Assembly: GCA_016711435.1 (NCBI GenBank)
Contig: JADJSY010000055.1
Coordinates: 1-46,585 of the forward strand
Direction: 5' to 3'
DNA: 46,585 nucleotides
Source: Lewinellaceae bacterium
GTDB taxonomy: Bacteria; Bacteroidota; Bacteroidia; Chitinophagales; Saprospiraceae
Made by a program: the position numbers and the translations under genes. Below, in pieces: positions 8,671-18,625 of the stretch (its first letter is position 1; every line of letters begins with the position of its first letter). The notes under the pieces were generated by a model that was given only the letters and a program-made list of their open reading frames with translations, ran no database searches and had not been told where the DNA came from.

Positions 8671-10244
8671 ATGCAATACCAATCACTACTTCGCCTGCTG
8701 CTGCCTGTATTCGTTATGGGCAGCTTGTGGTCGGCCTGTAACAAATCCGATTTCGACAATGTGGAATTGGACGACCACAGCGCAGAATTTGCCTTCCCGC
8801 TTTTTTCCACCACCCTGAAGCTGGAAGACCTGTTGTTTAAAGTACTAAGCGACGATGACTCTGGCGACACCCTTTTTATCAATCCGGACGGCACCATGAC
8901 CCTGTATTACACAGGAGATGTGGCGGAAAAACCGGCATCGGATATTTTTAACACGTTCCCCAGCGGTCCGGCGCCTATTCCCGACACTTTTTACAAATAT
9001 CCTTTTTATTCCAACGAAGGCGTCACCATCCGCGAAGCGGTTTTTAAAGGAGGCACCATCAATCTGGCTATCCTCAACTCCACCGGCGAAACGCTCACCG
9101 GCACTTTTACCGTCCCGCAGATGAGCAAAAACGGCAATACGCTCAGCATTCCGCTGACGGTGCCGCCCAACGCAACATTCCCCTTTATTACGCCTTTGTT
9201 CAGCCTCGAAGGCTGGAAAGCGGAGTCGGACAGCAACGAGTTGATATTCATTTACGACCTGCGCAAACCCAACGGCGAACGGGTGAAAATCCCGGAAATC
9301 GCACCCGGGACGCCCGGCATTTTTGTTGTTTTTCAGTCGCTCATTTTATCCTATCTCGAAGGCTACTGGGGTTATTCGGCTTATCCGTTGACCCGCGACA
9401 CCATTGAAATCGACATCAACCAGACCAATCTCGACGGCGGCATAACGATCAAAAGCCCCGGGTAACCATGCTGATCTCCAATTCCTGGGGATTCCCGACG
9501 CGTGGCTACATCAAATACCTGAGTTTTATCGGCCAGAACGGCGAAGAAATTCCACTTGTCACCACCGCTTTCAACAACGACAGCATAGATTTCAACTACC
9601 CTTCCTATCCGAATGAGGTGGGCGACACCAAATATACGGAAGTGCTGCTGGATGAAAACAACTCGAATATTGCCGATATTTTCAATGCGCAACCCACGCG
9701 ATTGATCTATGAAGTGGAAGGTATCAGCAATGCCCAGCGCGACAGCACGCTCATCGGTTTTCTGACCGACAGCAGCCTCATACGGCTCAGCATGCGGGTA
9801 GAACTGTTGCTGGAAGGCACTGCCAAAAACTTCGGCGCCGAGCAGGAAATGGATTTGAATTTCGGCGATTATTCGGACCTGGACACTGGCAAGATCGAGT
9901 CTGTCGAATTCAAATTGGTCACCGAAAATGGAACCCCGATCTCCGCAGATATGCAAATTCTGTTCTTAGATGATGCCGGTCTGGTACTCGATTCGCTGTT
10001 CACCGACGGCGCAAGGCTGATTATGGAATCGGCGCCCATCACCAACGGCGTGGCCAGCGGCGTTACGCGGCAGGAAAATTTTGTCACCATGTCGGCAAGC
10101 CGTTTCGACCGGATACGCCAAACGAAAAAAGCCATTTTAAAAACCTCTTACACAACTGCGCAAGGCGGAACTGTGCCCGTAAAATTATTGGCCCAGAACG
10201 CGGCTGTGGTGAAAATGGGGATTAAAGTAAAAACCAGGTACTAA
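8671..10244 (+). CDS. large putative lipoprotein, one frameshift
   Basis: About 525 aa after correction. The N-terminus has a lipoprotein signal (LLLPVFVMGSLWSAC, Cys at residue 23). The body is rich in beta-type sequence with no enzyme motif I recognise. The frame stops at 9464, but adding one G to the G run at 9460-9462 reads through as KSPGVTMLISNSWGFPTRGY and continues to 10244, so the two parts are one protein. It lies 29 bases after the barrel gene and before the DUF5723-type gene, consistent with one envelope-protein cluster. Confidence 0.75.
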
Positions 10245-10247
10245 GTC

Positions 10248-10337
10248 GTTATCAGTTATTTGTTATTGGTTATTAGTGCTGATAATGAAGCATTTGTAAT
10301 CAATTTAATCTAAACTAATTGACGAAGTACTTAACTT
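10248..10337. repeat. GTTATYR array plus AATCAAGCATTTG-type repeat (copy)
   Basis: It starts 4 bases after a stop codon. Four GTTATYR words are followed by GATAATGAAGCATTTG, then AATTTAATCTAAACTAATT and GACGAAGTACTTAA. The same order occurs at 32965-33053 and, in shorter forms, at 6860, 11699 and (reversed) 40050. Confidence 0.75.
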
Positions 10338-10348
10338 AACTTAAAACT

Positions 10349-11694
10349 ATGAAAATCAAACATATCATCGCACTTGCTTGTTTCTGTCATCCTGTCGGGT
10401 ATACGCCCAGCAGGAAATGATGTTGCACTCGCTGTCCAATCTATGGCACAGCAACACCTCCGTCAACCCCGCTTTTTTTCCTGAAAACAAAAACATCGTC
10501 ATAGGCCTTCCGGCGTACAGCATCGACGCGGCGCATTCGGGAAAAATCACCTACAACGATATTTTCAGAAAAGACGGCGACCGCACGATCATCGATTTTG
10601 ACAATGCCATTAATAAATTGGACCCTGAAAACGAGTTGTCTTTCGATCAGCGCATTGAAACGCTCTCGTTCGGGTTTCGTACGCCCAATGGCAAATGGGG
10701 CATTCAGGCAGGCCATGCCATCGCATTCTCCGGCGCACTGAATTATCCCAAATCGCTGCCCGAACTGCTCTGGAACGGAAATGCACCCTACATCGGTCAG
10801 ACCGTTCAAATAGGCCTGCAAGCCGATATTTCCGACTGGCACGAATGGAGTGTGGGCGTGATGCGCAAAGTCGGTATCCTGAACATCGGCGTCCGGGCAA
10901 AATACCTCAGCGGCATCAGCGCGGTTCGCACCGACGATGATCACCACAGCATGTCCTTGTACACCGACCCCGATATTTATCAACTGACGCTGAAAACCGA
11001 CTACGCCTTCTATTCCTCCTCCATTATCTCTGCTATCGATACGGCGGGTCTGGGTTTCGATGTGACGTTAGGCTCATTCAAAAACAATATACGCTCCAAG
11101 AACAACGGCATCGCTTTCGACCTCGGCGCCACCGCTCAAATTACGGAACGCCTGTCCCTCAATGCCAGCGTGGTCAACCTGGGCGGACTGATCAAGTGGA
11201 AAAATGACCCGCGCTACTTCCAAAGCAAAGCAGAATACACCTACGAAGGCACTTCTATCCCCGGCGCAGATATTATCAACGGCTCGGACAGCCTCGATTT
11301 CGATACCAAACTCGATACGCTGAACGATATTTTTCGCTTCAGCCAGACGGCTACCAGCGCGATGGAGACCAACACGCCCATGCGCATTTACATCGGCGGT
11401 TCTTTTCAACTGACCAAACGCTGGAACCTTGGGATGACCGTTTTTCACCAGAAAAAGGATAAAACAAACGATACAGCCGTTGGGGCCAGCGTTCGTTTTT
11501 CACCGGTAAAATGGCTGTCGCTGGGTACTATGTACAGTGTAAACAACCGCTCGGCGGCCAACCTGGGTTTCCACCTGGCTGTCACGCCCGGCCCGATTCA
11601 GGTGTATTTCCTGTCGGATAACCTGTTGAATGCCTTCTCTTTAAAAAGTTCGCCTGCTGCTAACCTGCGGGCCGGACTGTCGCTGGCATTCTGA
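10349..11694 (+). CDS. DUF5723-type envelope protein, frameshift in signal peptide
   Basis: About 448 aa, resembling the DUF5723 family of Bacteroidota outer-membrane-like proteins: an early SNLWHSNTSVNPAFFP segment, then LPAYSIDAAHSGKITYND, and repeated beta strands to a final aromatic-rich strand (LRAGLSLAF). The ATG at 10349 begins a good signal peptide (MKIKHIIALA) but sits one base out of frame. One T missing at about 10378 (GCTTG for GCTTTG) would join it to FLSSCRVYAQ and the rest. Function is unknown; family members are thought to be exported barrels. Confidence 0.78.
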
Positions 11695-11698
11695 AGTA

Positions 11699-11760
11699 GT
11701 TATCGGTTATTAGTTATTGGTTATTAGTGTTGATAATCAAGCATTTGTAAAGAATTTATA
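11699..11760. repeat. GTTATYR array plus AATCAAGCATTTG repeat (copy)
   Basis: Four heptamers (11699-11726), then GATAATCAAGCATTTGTAAAG and AATTTATAAG. It starts five bases after the upstream stop codon (TGA at 11692-11694). Confidence 0.75.
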
Positions 11761-11811
11761 AGGCAAAAGGCAATATTGCAATCACCAGCATCACACGAAT
11801 CAAAGTATAAC

Positions 11812-13164
11812 ATGGCGCTGCTGGAACAATTCTTGCAACAATTCAAGGCATTTATTCAGTCCAACGAACTGATTCCTGCCGCCAACGCGAGCACCCTGCT
11901 GGCTGTGAGTGGCGGGCTGGATTCTGTTGTGATGGCGCATTTGTTCCGGCAGGCAGAGCGGCCTTTTGCCATCGCACATTGTAATTTTCAATTGCGGGGC
12001 GCCGATTCGGACGAAGACGAGGCTTTTGTACGCCGTCTGGCAGAACTGTATGAGGCGCCTTTTTTTGTAAAACAGTTTGACACAAAGATTTATGCGGATG
12101 AAAACGGGCTTTCCACGCAGGTGGCGGCGCGGCAGTTGCGGTATGCCTGGTTTGCAGAATTGTGTACGATAGAAGGATATGCGCAGGTAGCGACGGCCCA
12201 CCACCTCAACGATTCGGCGGAAACGCTGGTGCTGCATTTTGCACGGGGCACCGGAATAAAAGGACTGCGTGGCATTCCGGCCCAAAACGCACAGGTGATT
12301 CGACCGCTGCTCTTTGCCACCCGCGAAGCAATAAGCGCTTATGCAACGGAAAACGGCATCACCTGGCGCGAAGACAGCAGCAATGCCTCGGATGATTACA
12401 CCCGCAATTTTATCCGGCATAGAATCATGCCGCCGATACAGGAAATTAACCCCGGTTTTTTGCATTCCGCCCAAAAAATGATGGCGCGGATGGGCGAACT
12501 GGAAGACATTACAGATTTTTTCCTCGACCGCTGGCTCCGGGAAAACAGCCGGACGGAAGCCGACGGAACACTACGCTTCGCCCTTTCAGACCTGACTGCA
12601 TTGCCACATACAGGCCATTTTTTGTTTCTGTTGCTGGAAAAAAAGGGGTTCACGGCGGAACAATGCAGGCAACTGGGAGAAGACCTGCTACACCAAACCG
12701 GCCGGGAGATTCAGTCGGATCAATACCGGGCACTTGTGGATCGAAATGATCTGATAATCAGCCCCTTAGTACCCCAAAAACCCGAAGTGCAGGTGCAGGC
12801 TGACGACCTCATGGTCACTTTGCCCAACGGCGCCAGGCTGATGCTCATGCCCGCAGCGCCGATGCCACCTTACCCGGACGGGCGCGAGGCCATTCTGGTG
12901 GATGCAGATGAACTGGTATTTCCGTTGCTGTTGCGCGGCTGGCAGGCAGGCGATTCTTTTCAGCCTTTCGGCATGGGCGGACAAAGCCAGAAGTTGCAGG
13001 ATTATTGCACCAACGGGAAACTTTCGCGCCTTGAAAAAGAGCGGTTGTGGTTGCTGCTGAACGGCGACGGTAAGGTGATCTGGGTAGTCGGCCACCGATT
13101 GGACGAGCGGTTTAAGATCCAGCGCGATGATGCGGCTGGATTGAAAATAAGTTATGTACGTTGA
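11812..13164 (+). CDS. tilS: tRNA(Ile)-lysidine synthase
   Basis: Attaches lysine to C34 of the tRNA-Ile CAU anticodon so that it reads AUA; an ATP-dependent N-type PP-loop enzyme. The PP-loop SGGLDS is at residues 33-38 of a 450-aa protein. It is followed by the family segments AHCNFQLRG, DEDEAFVR, ATAHHLND and HFARGTGIKGLRGI, and a C-terminal TilS domain with WQAGDSFQPFGM. The ATG at 11812 is preferred over an upstream TTG because the family begins just before the PP-loop. Its stop overlaps the next gene's start by four bases. Confidence 0.95.
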   Translation: MALLEQFLQQFKAFIQSNELIPAANASTLLAVSGGLDSVVMAHLFRQAERPFAIAHCNFQLRGADSDEDEAFVRRLAELYEAPFFVKQFDTKIYADENGLSTQVAARQLRYAWFAELCTIEGYAQVATAHHLNDSAETLVLHFARGTGIKGLRGIPAQNAQVIRPLLFATREAISAYATENGITWREDSSNASDDYTRNFIRHRIMPPIQEINPGFLHSAQKMMARMGELEDITDFFLDRWLRENSRTEADGTLRFALSDLTALPHTGHFLFLLLEKKGFTAEQCRQLGEDLLHQTGREIQSDQYRALVDRNDLIISPLVPQKPEVQVQADDLMVTLPNGARLMLMPAAPMPPYPDGREAILVDADELVFPLLLRGWQAGDSFQPFGMGGQSQKLQDYCTNGKLSRLEKERLWLLLNGDGKVIWVVGHRLDERFKIQRDDAAGLKISYVR

Positions 13165-15090
13165 AAACAGTTGTTGCGTTCCCACTTCGCCTGGGTCTAT
13201 TCTGGTTGCTTTTTTTTGCGCTCTTTCGCTTGTGGTTTGTGCTGTGGTTTCGGCACGACTGGTCGCCACAAGAGCCGCTGTCGGCCTGGAGCGCCTTTTG
13301 GCACGCGCTGCCGCTCGACATGAGCATGGCCGGTTACCTGCTGTTGTTGCCGGTGCTGTTCTGGTTCATCGGTTTACTGATCGGGCCAGGGGCGTATCCC
13401 GTTTTCAACAGCCTGATTTCCGGGTTTAATTTCCTGATTATCACTGCTTTTGTATTCATTTTTGGGGCGAATGTTTTCATTTACGAAGAATGGCATACGC
13501 CGCTGAACCACCGGGCGGTTGAATACCTCTCTACGCCGCGGGCCTTGCTGGATTCCATGTCTTTCGGTTTTAAATTAGTGGCCGTCGGGTTGTTTGTGGG
13601 CGGCGTTTGGTTGGTCTGGCAGGTTTACAAACGTATCGTCGGGCACGAACTGTACCCCGAAACCATCTCCCGCTGGGGCTTTTTGGCGCTACCGGTCTGG
13701 ATCGGGTTACTGGCACTTGCCATCCGCGGTGGTCTGGGCGTCATGCCGATCAACGAAAGCGCAGTCTATTACTCGGTACATGCGTTTAACAACCACGCCG
13801 CTACCAATACCGCCTGGTACCTCGCGCACAGCCAACTGGAAACACGCTCTACGGAGAATCATTACCGGTTTATGCCGGATGAAGAGGCTGCTGAACAGGT
13901 CGATTTCCTCATGAGAAATGGCCATCCAGATGTTGAATATCATATGAACTTGCTGGGAACCCAACCCGATAGCACACGCCTGAACGTCGTTTTCCTCATC
14001 ATGGAAAGTATGACGGCGCAGGTAGTGGAAGAATTAGGCGGTGAAAAAGGGGTATGCCCCAACCTGAGCCGCCTCATCCGGGAAGGTATTTTATTTGAAA
14101 ATATTTACGGCAGCGGGTATCGCACCGATCAGGGTGTTGTGTCGATTCTAGGCGGGTATCCGGCGCAGCCCGATCAATCCATTGTTTTGTTGTCCGACAA
14201 AGCCGAAAAGATCCGTTCGCTGCCCATGATGTTGTACGAGCAGGGTTATTCCACCGCCTTTTTCTATGGCGGCGAACTGACTTTTGCCAATATCGGCGTG
14301 TGGCTGCGCAACCAGAAAATGGAGGTCATCCGCTCCGAACCCGATTTCCCTTCCGCCGATAAAACGCAGCGTTGGGGCGTCGACGATTACAAACTGCTTC
14401 AACACAGTATTCAGGAAATCAACCAGTTACGCCCACCTTTTCTGGCGGCTGCCATGACGCTCAGCCTGCACCCGCCCTTCGACGTGCCGTATCAGAGCAA
14501 ATGGCAAAATGGTGGTACCGAAGCCCACCTGTTCCTGCACAGCGCCGCCTTTGCCGACTATGCCATCGGCGAATTTTTTAAAACCGCCGAACAACAGACC
14601 TGGTATGACAACACCCTCTTTGTATTGGTTGCTGACCACGGCGCTTCGCATCCCGGCGCAGCCGGGCATGGATGATCCACGTTCGAGGCATATTCCGCTG
14701 ATCTTGTTTGGCAAACCCATCCATAAAGACTGGATCGGAAAAAAGGTCGACGTTTTTGGCAACCACCACGATATTCCGGCCACCGTACTCCATACCATCA
14801 CCGGAAAACCGGTGGTCGATTTCCCCTGGAGTCGCGATTTATGGGATCTCAAATGGTTGCAGTGACGCCATACCGAATGATGCCCATAAAAACTAGATTT
14901 CGCCTACTACACCAACGAAAACGGCCTCGGCTGGCTCAACCGCCAGGGAGCGGGGTTCTATTATTTTGAAAACAAACAATGGAACTGGTGGCGCGGGCAG
15001 ATCGATTCGACCGGGCAAAAACAGGCAAAAGCGTATTTGCAGACGTTGTACGAGGATTTTCTGAAAGTGAAAAAGGAAGTTTTGGTGTGA
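13161..15090 (+). CDS. LTA synthase/phosphoglycerol transferase-like sulfatase-fold protein, several frameshifts
   Basis: Alkaline-phosphatase-superfamily membrane enzyme. The first ~200 residues hold several membrane segments, followed by a periplasmic catalytic domain with LIMESM (metal-binding E282), GYRTDQG (catalytic T322), and VADHG (D492, H493). In Gram-negatives such proteins move phosphoglycerol or similar groups onto envelope glycans or lipids. The start is TTG, overlapping the tilS TGA (TTGA), and implies translational coupling. The frame breaks near 14665 and again near 14862 and 14892; with one base added at each, the protein continues through GMDDPRSRHIPLILFGKP and FAYYTNENGLGW to the stop at 15090, about 643 aa. 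Substrate is unknown. Confidence 0.82.
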
Positions 15091-15250
15091 GGAAGTTTAG
15101 TGTGCACTCGCCTTTGGCTTTGTTGATGAAGTGGTGTTTGTGAGTAGTGTCAGCTCGCCAAGTGGCATGTCATTGAAGTTAGCCGAAGACCACGCCATTT
15201 CATAAGGCGGGTTTCCCGAAACACTAAACGGACCATACATCACTGAACAC

Positions 15251-15635
15251 TCAATTAGAGGAATAAAGCCCCACCACATTCCCTTCAGAATCGGTAAAAA
15301 AGCGAACTGTCCCATGTCGGGTCCTATTTCCGTTTTAGGGAACACTACCTGACCGCCTGCGCCCGGTACGCGGCTGAGCACAGGGCTGAGATCTTTGCCA
15401 CAATCGAGGTATACTTTAGGTCCGTTGGCGCCGGAGGGTAGATAACCCTCTCCGAAACAGATGGCGCCGCCTACCCCGCCCTCTTCGCGGTTATGGGGCA
15501 GAATACCCATTCGGAGACCAGCCATATCCATTTCGGGCATTTCATACTCGAAGATTTGCTGGTAAAAAATTTTGGCACGCTCAAAGTCGATGACGGGGAT
15601 TTCAAACCACGCAATGGCATTTTTGTTGTTTCCAT
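15251..15635 (-). CDS. VOC (glyoxalase/bleomycin-resistance fold) family protein, two frameshifts
   Basis: About 128 aa after correction, one VOC module pair. Recognisable stretches are AIAWFEIPVIDFERAKIFYQ at the start, the GGVGGAI strand and KVYLDCG. The ATG at 15635 is one base out of frame with the body; adding a G gives MGNNKNAIAWFEI. Near 15285 a T run is one short; correcting it gives FAFFTDSEGNVVGLYSSN and a stop at 15251, the normal family ending. Uncorrected, the frame runs on into repeat DNA to 15097. Substrate cannot be inferred. Confidence 0.75.
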
Positions 15636-15764
15636 AGCTTAAATATCAATTTAGTGAAGAATAAATGACTGATCTTGTGGCTGTTTTGGCTTTCGAGTCG
15701 CTAAGGTAAACTATTTGTGTTTAATCAAAAACAAAAAGTTTATTTTTATCTACATTTTCTTTTT

Positions 15765-15772
15765 TACTTTTG
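15765..15772 (+). promoter_or_regulatory. -7 promoter element TACTTTTG
   Basis: Exact TAnnTTTG match, 93 bases upstream of the esterase ATG at 15866. The T-rich stretch before it is typical of these promoters. Confidence 0.5.
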
Positions 15773-15865
15773 CGGGTAAACAGCGTTCCTGTGCCGGATG
15801 TCAATGTGTTTGATTACATCCATAACGCCTTGAGCGCTTCTTTCATTTTTACATTTTATTTTCTG

Positions 15866-16597
15866 ATGAAACGAGAAATCCACAACTGGTACAGTCCCCG
15901 GCTCAATAAAAACATGGAAATCGCTATGTACGGCCATTTCGGTTTTAGTTTATTATTACTGCCTACTGCTGCCGCCGACTACCTTGAATACGAGCGTTTT
16001 CAACTTATTTCGGTACTCGAACCGCTCATTAATGCGGGCAAAGTGAAGGTGTTTAGCATCAACAGCATCAATTCGGAAGCGTGGCTGAACAACCGGATGA
16101 ATCCGCGCCACAAAGCGATCCGCCACCAGCAGTTTAATGCGTATGTTGAAAGTGAGGTGGTACCGTTTATCAGAATGCACACCAGCCACGATTCGCCCAT
16201 CATTACCAGCGGCGCATCGCTGGGTGCTTTACACGCAGCCAATATGTTTTTCCGCCGTCCCGATCTGTTTGCGGGCACGATTGCGATGTCCGGTTTGTAC
16301 GACCTGACCTCTTACACAAAAGGATATTTTGACGAGGATGTGTATTTCAATTCGCCCTGTCATTATTTGCCCAATCTGAATGACCACAATGTCCTCGAAC
16401 GGCTCCGTTCCAGCGGTCGCATTCATATTATGACCGGCTCCGGCGATTACGAAGACCCGGAAGGTTCGCGCCGTTTATCCGGTATTCTGGCCGGGAAAGG
16501 TATCCACCACCACCTCGATATCTGGGGCGGCGATATGCGCCACGACTGGCCTACCTGGCGGGCGATGTTACCGTATGTGCTGGAACATAAGTTTTGA
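15866..16597 (+). CDS. alpha/beta-hydrolase esterase (esterase D-like)
   Basis: About 243 aa without signal peptide, so cytosolic. The nucleophile elbow is GASLG (S118) and a late His lies in MRHDW (H226). The layout (short N-terminus, long loop, then elbow) resembles the putative esterase/S-formylglutathione hydrolase group. I chose the ATG at 15866; the frame is open back to a TTG at 15770, but that overlaps the predicted promoter and the added residues do not look like protein. The physiological ester is unknown. A second esterase of the same superfamily follows at 16886. Confidence 0.82.
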   Translation: MKREIHNWYSPRLNKNMEIAMYGHFGFSLLLLPTAAADYLEYERFQLISVLEPLINAGKVKVFSINSINSEAWLNNRMNPRHKAIRHQQFNAYVESEVVPFIRMHTSHDSPIITSGASLGALHAANMFFRRPDLFAGTIAMSGLYDLTSYTKGYFDEDVYFNSPCHYLPNLNDHNVLERLRSSGRIHIMTGSGDYEDPEGSRRLSGILAGKGIHHHLDIWGGDMRHDWPTWRAMLPYVLEHKF

Positions 16598-16885
16598 GGG
16601 TTGAGAATGTTGAGAGGTTGAGATTGTTGAGGGGTTGAGGGTGGTAACCCGGCATTGTTACCACCTCAATTTCGATGTTTATGTTGATTTAAGTCTTGTT
16701 TGTTTAATTCCCTCCCTCGTTGCCAGACATCCAGTTTTTCAAAAGAGTAAGCGTGCATAATGTTTATGATTAGGTGAAAGATAACCCAAAAATACAATGC
16801 CCTCCATATTCTCAACCTCTCAACACTCAACATTTCCAACGCCCTCAACCTCTCAACCCTCAACATTCTCAACTATTACACATTC
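16598..16885. repeat. TTGAGA-type array with GGTGGTAAC core, interrupted by an insert
   Basis: The left array, 16598-16640, is made of TTGAGAATG/TTGAGAGG words and starts at the stop codon of the upstream gene. A core hairpin follows (GGTGGTAAC at 16640-16648 with GTTACCACC at 16657-16665). The right arm begins (CTCAA) but is broken at about 16670 by a 135-base segment that carries a four-helix-bundle protein remnant. It then resumes at 16808-16874 as CTCAAC words and ends 12 bases before the next start codon. Confidence 0.72.
16669..16758 (-). pseudogene. remnant of a 23S rRNA intervening-sequence (four-helix bundle) protein
   Basis: The frame from the ATG at 16758 reads MHAYSFEKLDVWQRGREL, the signature N-terminus of the S23/IVP four-helix-bundle family (F-E-[KD]-L-x-[VC]-W-[QK]-x-x-x-x-L). 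It ends after about 30 residues instead of ~120. It is placed inside a repeat array and has no partner sequence downstream, so I read it as a decayed fragment. Confidence 0.55.
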
Positions 16886-17704
16886 TTGAAAAAAGCAGTT
16901 CTTTCCATCCTCTTGATCCTCAACGTTTTGGATGCTCGCGCCAGCCAGGTAGACACTGTGGAGATATTCAGTGTAGCCATGCAAAAGCCGGTCAGGTGCT
17001 TAGTTATCAGGCCGGAGAATTACCACTTTACCGGCGAACGGTATCCGGTGTTGTACCTCCTGCATGGCTGGAGCGGCAATTTTGCCGGCTGGCTCGGCGA
17101 TGCGCCGCAGTTGCGCGAACACGCAGACCGCTACCAGATGCTGATCGTTTGCCCCGACGGCGGCTACGACAGCTGGTATATCGACAGTCCGGTGGACTCG
17201 ACTGTGCGCTACGAAACGCATATTGCGGAGGAAGTGGTGCATTATGTGGACTACTACTACCATACCCGCCGGGAACCGGGCGGTCGGGCGATTGCCGGAC
17301 TGAGTATGGGCGGACACGGTGCGTTGTCGCTGGCGATCCGGCATCCTGATGTTTTCGGCGCAGCGGGAAGCATGGCCGGCGGACTGGATTTAAGACCCTG
17401 GAAAAAGAACAACTGGGATTTGGAAGGCGTTCTGGGCAAACCGAAGGCACATTGGGAAAACTGGGAGGAGTATTCGGTGGTCAGTCTTGTTTCCAGGTTA
17501 AAAAAAAGTAAACTTCAACTTATCATCGACTGCGGCGCCGGCGATTTTTTTATTGAAGGCAACCGGGAAATGCACCGGCTGCTCGCGGATATGAAGTACC
17601 CGCATGAATATACGGAGCGGCCCGGCGAGCACAATGATGCCTACTGGGGGCGGGCCGTGGATTTTCAGGTGCTGTTTTTTGATAGGTTTTTTTCTGGGAC
17701 GTAA
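16886..17704 (+). CDS. exported alpha/beta-hydrolase esterase
   Basis: 272 aa with a signal peptide (MKKAVLSILLILNVLDARAS), so periplasmic or secreted. The core has YPVLYLLHGWSG (oxyanion region), the nucleophile elbow GLSMGG (S140), an acid in CGAGDFF (D220) and GEHNDAYW (H249), as in the esterase D / S-formylglutathione hydrolase and feruloyl esterase group. The start is TTG, the only codon that gives the signal peptide. The repeat array ends just upstream. A feruloyl- or acetyl-esterase role beside a xylanase is possible, but the two genes are 14 kb apart. Confidence 0.88.
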   Translation: MKKAVLSILLILNVLDARASQVDTVEIFSVAMQKPVRCLVIRPENYHFTGERYPVLYLLHGWSGNFAGWLGDAPQLREHADRYQMLIVCPDGGYDSWYIDSPVDSTVRYETHIAEEVVHYVDYYYHTRREPGGRAIAGLSMGGHGALSLAIRHPDVFGAAGSMAGGLDLRPWKKNNWDLEGVLGKPKAHWENWEEYSVVSLVSRLKKSKLQLIIDCGAGDFFIEGNREMHRLLADMKYPHEYTERPGEHNDAYWGRAVDFQVLFFDRFFSGT

Positions 17705-17726
17705 AGCGCCGCCAGTACATTTTTTT

Positions 17727-17820
17727 ATTGATGATTGCCGATTGATAATTGATGATTGATAATGTGTGGAGATGCCACCTTACATTATCAATCATCAATT
17801 ATCAATCGGCAATCATCAAT
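17727..17820. repeat. perfect 39-base inverted repeat of TTGATRA heptamers
   Basis: The left arm (17727-17765) and right arm (17782-17820) are perfect reverse complements. The loop at 17766-17781 contains GTGGAGATGCCAC. The arm is built of 7-base words (TTGATGA, TTGCCGA, TTGATAA, TTGATGA, TTGATAA). It fills the gap between two convergent genes and the right side abuts the stop codon at 17823-17825. Confidence 0.92.
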
Positions 17821-17822
17821 TA

Positions 17823-18620
17823 CTATTCCCCCAGTTTCCTCAAAAACGACCCCAATTTCCCTTGCAACGCCTCAGCACGTTTCTGATACGCATGATTCGG
17901 GTCGTCGGCAATGCGGTTCAGCAGGTTTTGAAAATCAGCGCGGTCGGTTTGTCCGGCTGCGATATAGGTAAGCAAAAGATTCCACTCCGCTTTTTCCTGA
18001 AACCTCGCTTCCCGGCGCTCGATGGAGGCCTGAAAAGCAGCGATGGCTACATCGTACCGGCCCAATTGTCCGGCGCTGTGGCCCAGGTAGTATTGCGCTT
18101 CGGCGTAGCGTTCGTGGTCGGGCGGGATGCTTTTGAAAAAATCTTCGGCGGCTTGTAAGTCGTTGTTTTCCAGGGCTTTAAAGCCCGTTTCTAAAGGATT
18201 GTAAATAGTCGTTCCGGCCCGGAAAGTGGAGGTAGCCGGCGCTTCGTATTGCGCCGCAAAAATTGCTTCGTCGCTGTAATCGCGGCTCGCCCACTGCATG
18301 GAAAACCAGCCCAGCAGCAAAGCCACGCTGGCAGCGGCGGCCAGGCGTACCCACATGGGGCGCATGGTTACGCGTTTGGCGGTTAAAGGAGGCGTTTCTG
18401 CGGAGGTATCCACGTCACTTTTGGCCCAGCCTTGCATTTGTTGGCGCAATTGCGCTTCCACACCTTGTTCGATCACTTCCTGGCCGAGGCGATACAGGTC
18501 GAGCGCCTGCCGGAGTTCGGCATTGGCGGCCAGTTCCGCTTCAAATGCGAGGCGTTCGGCATCCGGCAACAGGCCTTCGGCGTATTGTTCTACTCGTTCC
18601 ATGTATAGTTCTAGATCCAT
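17823..18620 (-). CDS. membrane-anchored TPR protein, candidate anti-sigma factor
   Basis: 265 aa. The N-terminal ~90 residues are acidic and helical, without a zinc-finger Cys/His set. A single membrane segment follows (about 92-112, RLAAAASVALLLGWF). The rest is periplasmic with TPR-like helices (YEAPATSTFRAGTT, then AQYYLGHSAGQLGRYDVAIAAF and RADFQNLL). It begins 5 bases after the sigma-factor gene, so the two are co-transcribed. The layout (cytosolic helical head, one TM, outer repeat domain) suggests it holds or tunes the sigma factor, but that is inference. Confidence 0.75.
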   Translation of the reverse strand: MDLELYMERVEQYAEGLLPDAERLAFEAELAANAELRQALDLYRLGQEVIEQGVEAQLRQQMQGWAKSDVDTSAETPPLTAKRVTMRPMWVRLAAAASVALLLGWFSMQWASRDYSDEAIFAAQYEAPATSTFRAGTTIYNPLETGFKALENNDLQAAEDFFKSIPPDHERYAEAQYYLGHSAGQLGRYDVAIAAFQASIERREARFQEKAEWNLLLTYIAAGQTDRADFQNLLNRIADDPNHAYQKRAEALQGKLGSFLRKLGE

Positions 18621-18625
18621 GATTT

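Noticed and set aside
9464..9470. Two separate genes meeting at 9465/9468
   Set aside because: Adding one G to a G run gives continuous sequence; the second part has no signal peptide or start context of its own.
15097..15250. C-terminal extension of the VOC protein to 15097
   Set aside because: It is produced by a one-base deletion in a T run; the corrected frame stops at 15251 and the extension is repeat DNA.
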